DNA of 64,000 nucleotides from Flaccisagitta enflata (taxonomy: Eukaryota; Chaetognatha; Sagittoidea; Aphragmophora), in the NCBI GenBank assembly GCA_965153355.1, contig OZ231127.1, positions 8,680,001 through 8,744,000 on the forward strand, in the 5' to 3' direction. Positions 12,521 to 21,734 of the stretch are shown here, piece by piece (within the stretch, counting starts at the first letter, position 1; each line of letters starts with the position of its first letter). The position numbers and the translations under genes are program-made. The notes beneath the pieces are model-generated. The model searched no databases and was not told where the DNA came from. It saw nothing but the letters and a program-made list of their open reading frames with translations.

Positions 12521-13209
12521 AGGGGAAAATAGACATTTAAAAGAGCAGATGACGAACTGACAAACAGATACCGGAAATAAAGGATATCAGAGGAAAAGAG
12601 ACAGATATATAGACAGACAGATAAACACTTAAAAAACTACAGTCTTTATACATGGAATGGTTTCTATCAATGCCAAAAAGAAAGGATTTACTGCAAAGAT
12701 AGATTTCAGTGTTTGAGTGGAATATAAGTGAAGCACTACATTCAATTCATAAATTCAGCGATTTGAGTTTCCGCAACCGTAAAAACGGGCGCTAATACAA
12801 TAAAATTAAGACAGAAGCCAGATTCGGAGAGAGGGATAAAGGACGTAAGAGACAGAGATTGAAAAGATGGAGAGATCGAGGGAGGGAGAGTGAGAGAGAG
12901 TGAGAAAGCAGTAAAATGCTCTCTATCCCTCTCGTCAATGCCGTCTGTTTGCGCGATCGGCGGTTTGGCGTTGCGGTCTTTGAGAGCGCTCGCTCACTCG
13001 CTAGCGCGCGCGGGTTTTGCCTTCAAAAGCTTTTCTTAATGATCCCCCGCATTATGGTTAACCTTTGTGCGATATCCCCCGGCAAAGGCGCGCGCCCGAG
13101 ACAAGCCTCAAAAACGGCCCCTCCCTCAAAAACCGAAAACCGGATCAAGAAGAATGGAAAAGGAAGACGAGTGAAAGAGAGATAGAGAGAATGCTAGAAA
13201 TAAAGAGGA

Positions 13210-13210
<1 letters not shown>

Positions 13211-13277
<67 letters not shown>
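13211..13277. repeat. (GA)n microsatellite
   Basis: About 33 GA units. From 13,278 to 13,826 I see nothing I can name. Confidence 0.96.
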
Positions 13278-13279
<2 letters not shown>

Positions 13280-13828
13280 TAAATATTCTGCTTGGTCTGG
13301 TTGTTAAGAATGTCCGTCTGTTTTTTTAAGGGTCACGGACATTTATGACTATTTCAGTCAAGGTAACTTGACTTTTGCTTTGGCGACTCGCTACAACAGA
13401 TAGGGCTCCCTTAGGCGTCGGCAAGTGACACCGATTATCGCCTTCGCGGGAACGAGTCACCGACTCTTCACCATATGGCATAACCGCGGAAGAAGATGAA
13501 AAATTTCACCAGATGAGATTTTTAAACAAGTTTAATTGCTTCATTCTATTAAACAAATTGTTGTGAATGTATTTGTTGTTTATTGTTTTTTGTACTGGAA
13601 TAACAGTGCTTTAATTACAGTAATTACAATCATTACAATAATTTATGAAAAAAAAAACCTTGACTTTACTATGTTACGCTCTTTTGCCCTTTTTCACTAA
13701 AAGACATGACAAAATAACCAAATACAGCGATATGCAAATTAGGTTTTTTTTACTGTAAAAATCCCCCTCGTTAGTTCCCACTCGGAAACGTAACTCGGAG
13801 GGCCGTAAAGCGGAAAATGAGGGGTGGA

Positions 13829-13976
<148 letters not shown>

Positions 13977-14235
13977 GCGTATGAGAGCCGACAACAAACC
14001 CGCATGTGTAAGGAATCACAGCCACAAAGAAAACATTGTAAGAATGGTGTGTGGAGTCACTGCACTGGAATGTGGTGGGATGGAAGTAGTAGAGTTAGGA
14101 AAAAAGTTTAAAAAAAAAAATTTAGATCAGCGTATATGTGAAATTTGTTTCTTTTCATAGCGAAAATAGAAATTATGGAAGTTGCACAAGTCCTCTGACC
14201 AAATAGGAATCGTTCACCGGAGACGGCACCTTTGA

Positions 14236-14462
14236 TTTTGCGTGCTACACGTGCGCGCGTGCGCGCTACGCGACTACTTCCCGCTGTATCGGTTGGAGGA
14301 CCGGTCGATCGGTTGGTCGGTCGGTCGGTCCCTTCTTTACTCTTTTAAGATTTTTGCGGTCTTTAGCCTCACTGATCTTGCCCCAATGCTCTAGGGACCA
14401 AAAATATGGTCCCTGCCCTCCCGCACGCGAGTGTGGAAGCCGTGTATCCGGCGTTAGTTTTC
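14236..14462 (+). mobile_element. Family 2 hairpin element, left of an inverted pair
   Basis: GCGCGCTACGCGACTACTTC, then (GGTC)n, then TCACTGATCTTGCCCCAATG, CTAGGGACC, CCCGCACGCGAGTGTGG and CCGTGTATCCGG. It faces an oppositely oriented 5' module at 15,369-15,472, with AT-rich arrays between. Confidence 0.82.
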
Positions 14463-14512
14463 TCAAATCCAACTGTTGAACAACATACCGATCAAAATCA
14501 TAATTGCATAAT

Positions 14513-14965
14513 GACTTATAATTACCTATTATGACCTATAATTACCTATAATTACATGATAACCTATAATTACCTATAATTACCTATAATGGCCTATAAT
14601 TTCCGATAATTACCTATAATTACCTATGATTACATACTGACCAATAATGACCTATAATTGCATAATAACCTATGATTACCTATAATGACCTATAATGACC
14701 TATAATTGCATAATAACCTATAATTGCATAATAACCCATAATTACCTATAATTACCTATAATCACCTATAATGACCAATTATTACCTATAATTACCTATA
14801 ATTACCTATAATTACTTATAATGACCTATAATTGCATAATAACCTATAATTACCTATAATGGCCTATAATTACCTATAATGACCTATGATTACCTGTAAT
14901 TGCCTAATGACCTATAATGACCTATGATTACCCAAAATTGCATTATGACTTATAATTACCTATAA
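14513..14965. repeat. decamer array, TAATTACCTA/TAATGACCTA
   Basis: About 45 imperfect 10-bp units with variants (TTACCTATAA, TGACCTATAA, TGCATAATAA). Confidence 0.93.
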
Positions 14966-14984
14966 TCAAATAAATAAAAATTGA

Positions 14985-15350
14985 CTTATACTGCCTTAAA
15001 TTGACTTATACTGAGTTAAACTGACTTAAATTGACTTGAATTTACTTAAAATGACTTAAAATGACCTAGATTGACTTAGATTGACAAAAATTCAATAATG
15101 ACTCAAATGACTTAATTTGACATAAAATGACTTAAATTGACTTATACTGCCTTAAATTGACTTATACTGAGTTAAACTGACTTAAATTGATTTGAATTTA
15201 CTTAAAATGACTTAAAATGACCTAGATTGACTTAAATTGACTAAAGTTCGATAATGACTCAAATGACTTAACTTGACTTAAAGTGACTTAAAATGACTTA
15301 AAATGATCTAATTTGACTCAAAATCACTTAATTGACTTCAAATGACTTTA
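14985..15350. repeat. decamer array, GACTTAAAAT/GACTTAAATT
   Basis: About 35 imperfect 10-bp units. A block of about 130 bp is itself duplicated (14,990-15,100 and 15,135-15,260), so there is higher-order structure. Confidence 0.92.
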
Positions 15351-15368
15351 TAGGAATAAAACGAATAA

Positions 15369-15472
15369 AAAAAGTAAAATGGGGACAGACCGACCGACCG
15401 ACCGACCGACCGACCGACCGACCGACGGACGGACAAAGCGGGGTATAGAGTCGCGTGCACGCGACTAAAAAG
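15369..15472 (-). mobile_element. Family 2 5' module, minus orientation
   Basis: (GACC)n followed by GACAAAGCGGGGTATAGAGT and CGCGTGCACGCGACTAAAA. This is the reverse complement of the family start. Confidence 0.85.
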
Positions 15473-15835
15473 CATAAGACTAATGGTTAAGTTAACATAA
15501 TGTGTAGTGTATTTCGGTTTCACTTGAGTGACTCTTGCTTAGCTTTTTTTTTCTTTTGACAAAATGCAAGCTTCTGTGATGACATAGCTATCTTTGTTTT
15601 CTCTCGTCTCAAATGGTTTATCGGGAAAAAAGTCAAATTCAGTCTTCGACTTTTTTACATATTTCAGAGAAACATGGTTTTCATTTTCTTAAGCAAAAAC
15701 TGAATATCTCGATCTAGCAAATAGTCCCTTAAATGAAATTGATACGACAATTTTATTTGATTGTTCTCTTGGTGCCAAGCAGAATGTTTCAGGACAAATG
15801 TTTTTGGAGTTATGATTTTTAAAAGATTTTGGTCA

Positions 15836-16031
15836 AGTGCGACGCTACACCCCACTTAGTCCGTCTGCCGATTGGTTGGTCAATTAGTTGGTTGGTTGGT
15901 CGTTCCTCATTTTATTTTTTGGCGTTTTTAATTGTTTTGAGCACACTGCTCCTGCCCAAATACCCCAGTGACCATCTCTATCACTGCCCCTACCCACCCA
16001 CATGCGGGTAGCCATATATCCGGCCTTGTTT
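15836..16031 (+). mobile_element. Family 2 hairpin element
   Basis: Decayed start GTGCGACGCTACACCCCACT, (GGTT)n, GAGCACACTGCTCCTGCCCA and ATATATCCGGCCTTGTTTT. Confidence 0.85.
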
Positions 16032-16314
16032 TATGGAAAATCTAAATTGATTTTTTTTCAAATTTTCTTTATTTTGTGCAGGATCAATAAAGAAGTGTAT
16101 TGATGTTTGTTTGAGCATGCAAATACAAGAAAAAATGTTTATAAGCATAACTGCTTATCTGTGAGGGTGCCTTTCAATATTCTAGCTCAATTAGCTTATT
16201 TAGCTCAATCTTTTTTTTCTTCTGATTTTAAATGGGATAAATAAATGATAAATGAATGATAAATGAATATATATATTCTAGCATGCAAATACTCAAAAGC
16301 ATGTCCGTGAGCAT

Positions 16315-16959
16315 TAGCCTGTACCTAAATGACAATAAACAATAAAATTAACATTCTCCGAGCAGATCATGTTGTGGGACTGTCTCAGGCTTTTATTGAA
16401 ATCAATATTGGCTTTGAATTTCTACTTTTAGGTGGCCGCGCCTTACCTTCTATTAACCCTACCCCTATAAGAAATCCAAAATTTCAAAGTACTCAAATTC
16501 CATTTTTGATTGCAGATTTGGAATCTGCAGAAAAAACTGATAATTGAAAGTGCTTTCCTTTTTTTGATATTCCAATGAGAAGGTAGTCAAAAGTGATGTC
16601 AAATATCGCAAAACATACCTTTCCTTTTAATTTCTTTGCAAAATCATTGAACTTACCTTTTTAAAAAATCTTTAGTGTGGATTTTGATGATGATCCCAAA
16701 GGAATTTTTAAAAAAGAAAAGTACTTTCAACAGACAGTTTTTCATGCAGATTTCAAATCTGCAATCAAAATTTTGATTTGAGCAATTTGAAATTTTTGTT
16801 TTTTTATTGACCCATGGGAAGTTCAAGGTAAGGCGCGGCAACCAAGATGTAAATTTTTTAAGCTGAAAATGATGACTATAGGAGCCCAAGACAGCTCCAC
16901 AACATGAACTGCTCAGAGAATTTCAATCTTTTTGGTTCTTGTCATTTCAGTACAGGCTA
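16315..16959. mobile_element. hAT-like MITE with 8-bp target duplication
   Basis: Inverted ends TAGCCTGTACCTAAATGACA and TAGCCTGTACTGAAATGACA extend about 140 bp with moderate divergence. Both sides carry a perfect 8-bp duplication GTGAGCAT (16,307-16,314 and 16,960-16,967), diagnostic of hAT-type integration. The insertion splits the second copy of a diverged tandem repeat whose first copy starts near 16,120 (GCATGCAAATAC, GCTTATCTGTGA, TTTAGCTCAATCTTTTT). There is no transposase. Confidence 0.88.
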
Positions 16960-17298
16960 GTGAGCATAGCTGCTTATCTGTGAAACTTTTTTTGAGTATT
17001 ATAGCTCATTTAGCTCATTTAGCTCAATCTTTTTCTCTGATTTTCAATGCAATAAATACATGTAATTGCACTGATATGATCTAACAAATGAAATAAATTG
17101 CAGTATTTGAAGATAAAAGCTTGATGACGCTTATGACTTTTTCCTCACGGCGACAGTCGCCATTACTGGTAAAGAAACTGGAAGCAACATGTTGATGCAT
17201 CGGTTCCTGCCTCACTGCTGATTAGGATCGACTCCATGGAGGAAAATCCTGATCACGTAGCTTGGCAAGACCATTGACTATTTGGTTATAAACGAGAC

Positions 17299-17343
17299 CG
17301 GGCACACGGCTACTTCAGTCGCGTGCGGGTGGGCAGGGGCCAT
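17299..17343 (-). mobile_element. Family 2 3'-end fragment
   Basis: Reverse complement reads CCCCTGCCCACCCGCACGCG, ACTGAAGTAGCCGTGTGCCC. It is a truncated family 3' end. Confidence 0.6.
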
Positions 17344-17416
17344 ATTTGATGCCACCAGTTCTCTTGATTCTTCTTCTCTGCTAACAAGCAAAATATTTCC
17401 CCTTATCGCAGCCGAC

Positions 17417-17599
17417 TTAAGGAACAGGGATCAACACTTTAAGTAGATGGTTACACATTTCACTTTCGTTGACGAGGACTTTGCGGCAGTCCCGAATTTC
17501 CTGCCCGGCCATTGCCGGCTCCGTGTACCTCAGCGGGCCTAAGCCGGAAAAGGATCGTCTCATTACGCAGATGCATGTTTTTTTCACAACTTGTATCAT
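17417..17599 (-). other. candidate exon, possibly of the Cys-loop channel
   Basis: A GC-richer minus-strand frame containing FSGLGPLRYTEPAMAGQEIR and DCRKVLVNESEMC. It lies downstream of the channel's M1-M2 exon, in the place expected for M3 or cytoplasmic-loop exons. It shows no transmembrane segment, and its splice sites are weak. Assignment to the channel is a guess. Confidence 0.2.
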
Positions 17600-17848
17600 C
17601 GATATAAACGTTTTATTGGGAGGCTACATGAATTACATGACGATGTTGATAAGTTTTACACTCAACTATGATTTTCCTTTTTTAGTTCACGACAAAAAGT
17701 ATGAAGTTGGAGATATAGTTATAACTTAAACTGACAGTCTTTCAAATCAACCAAGTTACATTAGAGCAGTCATCATAAAACTGCGATATGCAAATGATAT
17801 CAGTACTGACTGCGATTGCCTTCATTTCGATCTTCTTTTTCTTTTTAG

Positions 17849-17960
17849 ATGCGTCCTCGCATCTCTATAAGAGGGTTTGTCGGTCCGTCCGTCCGTCCGT
17901 CCGTCCGTCCGTCGGTCCGTCCGTTACGCAAGTGCAAAAACCGCGTTTCTCGGCTGTTTT
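17849..17960 (+). mobile_element. Family 2 variant (TGCGTCCTCGCATC start)
   Basis: Starts TTTTAGATGCGTCCTCGCAT with the same position of dyad, CTCTATAAGAGGGTTTGTCG and (GTCC)n as other family members, but with a different dyad sequence. Confidence 0.65.
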
Positions 17961-18125
17961 TGGCCACAGTGAGATCCTATACTGAAACAAAAGATCAACC
18001 AACGTGTTTTGAGAGCCTCCTTTACTACTTAGTCATTTCATCCGTCTGTTTGTCCATCTGTCTCTCGATTTATGTCACATGAACAATACACGCAGAGACA
18101 CAGCCCGGACGCATCGTTGCCCGGT

Positions 18126-18215
18126 CTTCTTCTTCTTCTTCTTCTTCTTCTTCTTCTTCTTCTTCTTCTTCTTCTTCTTCTTCTTCTTCTTCTTCTTCTT
18201 CTTCTTCTTCTTCTT
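18126..18215. repeat. (CTT)n microsatellite
   Basis: About 30 CTT triplets. The poly-Leu, poly-Phe, poly-Lys and poly-Glu frames across it are artefacts. Confidence 0.97.
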
Positions 18216-18299
18216 TTGGGACCTGCCGACATCTCCCTTTCCCTGCCGAGAAGCGGCGCTGCTCGCTGCTCCAAAAGCAAGAGGCCTGGATGCCACTAG

Positions 18300-19133
18300 A
18301 CCTTTTGGGCAGGAGCAGTGAGGCCAAAGAGAAAAAAAGTCATAAACAGGTCGCCCAAGGGCAATATGTGGTCAGCGATACCCGTTGCCCTGCTTTGCAT
18401 GAGAGTGAAGTTGTGTGAGGGGATGCAGGGCAGCGGCCCCGAAGGGGATGAAGTCCTGTAGAACACAGGGGGACTTTTGTTCGTCTTGCCTAATTTGAGG
18501 CCTGAGAGGCCAGGTTTGAGGCCTTACAGGTTGGATTTGAGACCTGACAAGCCAGATTTGAGACCTGAGAGACTAAATTTGAGGCCTGAGGGGCTGGAGT
18601 TGAGGCCTGAGAGGCTGGATTTGAGGCCTGAGGAGCTGGAGTTGAGGCCTTAGAGGCTGGATTTGAGGCCTGAGAGGCCTGATTTGAGACCTGACAGGCC
18701 AGATTGGAGACCTGAGAGACCGGACTTGAGGCCTGAGAGGCCAGATTTGAGACCTGACAGGCCAAATTGGAGACCTGAGAGACCAAATATGAGGCCTGAG
18801 GGGCTGGATTTGAGGCCTGAGGAGCTCAATTGAAGGCCTGAGAGGCCGGATTTGAGGCCTAAGAGGCCGGATTTGAGGCCTAAGAGGCCAGATTTGAGGC
18901 CTGAGAGGCCAAATTTGAGACCTAAGAGGCCAGATTTGGGGCCTGAGGGGTCTGATAGGGGGGGACCAACGGACGAACGGACGAACGAATGGACGAACAA
19001 AAGTCCCCCAGTGTTCTACAGGACTTCGTCCCCTTCGGGGCCGCTGCCCAAAAAGTACAATGGTGACGAACCGACAGACCGACCAACAGAAGAACGGACA
19101 AAGCGGGGAGTAGAGTCGCGTAGCATGCGATTA
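18300..19133 (-). mobile_element. Family 2 element (minus) carrying a nested Family 1-A element
   Basis: Family 2 sequence (reverse complement of CTCACTGCTCCTGCCC at about 18,309-18,325, and of CGCGACTCTACTCCCCGCTT at about 19,095-19,130) is interrupted at 18,345-19,055 by a Family 1-A element. That element has CAGGTCGCCCAAGGGCAATA, a hairpin, the tag ACGAAGTCCTGTAGAACACA, about 22-bp units GGCCTGAGAGGCC, a G-run, (GGAC)n, and the inverted tag ending CCGCTGCCCAAAAAG. Confidence 0.85.
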
Positions 19134-19187
19134 GAAATAAACAATTGGGATAACTTTCACAGCCTAAGCTGCGACAGCGTTTCTCAC

Positions 19188-19483
19188 CCAAAGCGACTTG
19201 TTCATCCAATGAGGTCGGAATGATACTCCCGACTCCCATCAAAAGAACGGAGAAAGTGAGGACGAGGGTCACGCTGAACCCAACTCGTTCCCCGGAAGCT
19301 GGAGGCAGCAGATACACCAAATCGATGAGGATGTTGAAGAGGATCACGGGCAGCACCGTCGTTGACACGATAGTAGCCGTCAACCGATGCAACGTGATGA
19401 CGAACGTGCCAATCGAGCTATCCATACCACCCGTGCCATTGGAGTCGACATAGAAATCTTTAACGAACCATGTTGTCGATCTC
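19188..19483 (-). CDS. channel exon c: end of ligand-binding domain, M1 and M2
   Basis: Acceptor CATTAATAACAG, donor TTTGG|GTGAGA. 296 nt: one base, 98 codons, one base. TTWFVKDFYV is the last ligand-binding strand, LTATIVSTTVLPVILFNI starts M1, and LLPPASGERVGFSVTLVLTF covers the M1-M2 linker and pore helix. The exon ends after IIPTSLDEQVALG, before M3. Confidence 0.9.
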
Positions 19484-21434
19484 CTGTTATTAATGACAAC
19501 GACAACAACAAGAAAAAAAGCAGTGGCGAGGACGGCGAGGACGGCGACAAAGGCGACGATATCCTCATTAGCAACGACGGCAACAACAACATTGACAAAA
19601 ACGACAACATGCAACAAAAGAAAAAACAGAGATAGGAAAAGGCAACAACAACCTCCAAAACAACAAATGAACAATAAAAACAACGACATCCAGGTCCACA
19701 AGTTTTGGACCACAACAACAACCTTGTCACTTGTCTCGCACTTCGCCCAAAAAGGTTACGTTCCCTTTGGCAATCTCTTGAGGAATCATGAACCATGTCA
19801 GCGGGCAAACTTGTCCATCAAAAGGAAACGAGGAAACGTCACCCTGTGTTTAGATTTTTTTGGTGAAAACTTGTCTTGTCTCTTAGCCTCCGTGTACTTA
19901 TTTCATAACATTGAACAGGTCGCCCAAGGGCAATATGTGGTCAGCGATACCCATTGCCCTGCTTTGCACGATTGTGAAATTGAGTGAGAGGAAGCAGGGC
20001 AGCGGCCCCGAAGGGGACGAAGTCCTGTAGAACACAGGGGGACTTCTGTTCATCATTCCATCCGTCCGTCTGTCCGGTCCCCCCACACGCCCCTTCTTAA
20101 CTGAGGTAACTTTTTAAAAATTCCTCAGCATGGCCACCCATGCAGGGCTGTTATATACATGTCGACGAATGTATCCATGCAAAAAACAAAAAATTCTGTT
20201 GGGATTTTTACGAGAAAATGCCGTTAAATGCCGTAAAAAGCCGTAAAAATGGCATTTTTGACCGTTATATCGGATTTAACTGATTTAGAAACAGCTACTC
20301 TCGTCGGATAATGCTGACATGGCACTGACACACATTCACGCAAAGATTCAAGTGAAGCCGTCACCATAGGGTATTGTTTCATGCCGTAAAATGCCGTAAA
20401 AATGGCGTTTTTGACCGTTATATCGGATTTAACTGATTCAAAAACAGCTACTCTTGTCAGATAATGCTGAAATGGCACTGACACATATTTTCACTTAGAT
20501 TCAAGTAAAGCCGTTATCGTAGGGTATCATTTTATGCCGTAAAATGCCGTAAAAATGGCATTTTTGACCATTATATCAGATTTAACTGATTCAAAAACAG
20601 CGACTCTTGTCTGTTAATGCTGACATGGCACTGACACACATTCACGCAGAGATTCAAGTAAAGCCGTCACCATAGGGTATCATTTTATGCCGTAAAATGC
20701 CATAGAAATGGCTTTTTTGACCATTATATCAGATTTAACTGATTCAAAACAGCTACTCTTGTCAGATATTGCTGAAATGACACTAACGCATATTCACACT
20801 AAGGTTCAAGTCAAGCCGTCATCATAAGGTATCAGTTTATGCTGTAAAATGCTGTAAAATGCCGTAAAAATGGCATTTTGGACAGTTATATCAGATTTAA
20901 CTGATTCAAAAACAGCGACTCTTGTCTGACAATGCTGAAATGGAACTGTCTCACATTTACATAAAGATTCAAGTAAAGCCGTCACCATAGGATATCATTT
21001 TATACCGTAAATGCCGTAATATGCCGTAATTTGCCCTTTTAACATATTTGACTGATTCAAAAACAGCGCCTTTTGTGCTTTCGTGCTTGTGTGCTAATAT
21101 GGTACATACATTCACCAGAGGGTATCATTTTAAAATGCCGTTAGAAGTGCATTTTTGACCGTTTTTTCGATGATACCATCTCATTAAGCATGACATTCAC
21201 TTGTGAACTACCAGAAAATGGATATTGTGGCATAAGGCGCTCACATATGTGTTTCTAAGTGACGCGGCAAAATTTGAGGTCGTATCTTGCCGATAAAATG
21301 GTATTTTTGGCAGTTTTTAAGGTGAATCTGCCCAAGAAACTGCCCAACCAGATTAGGCACTGAGAAACATTCATGCAAAAATTTGAGTCAACTCGTCATC
21401 AATCAATCTTGAGTGTTTCTCTTTCATGAGGTGC

Positions 21435-21492
<58 letters not shown>

Positions 21493-21647
21493 CTCTCTCT
21501 CTCAAAAAATCAAGCACTTGCAAAATGTGGTCCTTATATTATTAATGGCGTATTCATCTATGGCAGATCGAAAGAGAATTGAAATGTCACTACGCGCATG
21601 CATTTGTATGCGTGTTGGCGTTTGCGTGTACGTGTTTGAGAATGCGC

Positions 21648-21734
<87 letters not shown>

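Noticed and set aside
18490-18960. CRISPR-like regular 21-22 bp units (GGCCTGAGAGGCC-type), also at 25,730-25,960, 49,160-49,430 and 60,060-60,300
   Set aside because: Units are contiguous, without unique spacers, and vary by point changes. They are minisatellites inside Family 1 elements in animal DNA.
18922-19713. A 263-codon minus frame read as one membrane protein
   Set aside because: Only 19,188-19,483 is supported as an exon. The rest is intron and mobile-element sequence that happens to stay open.
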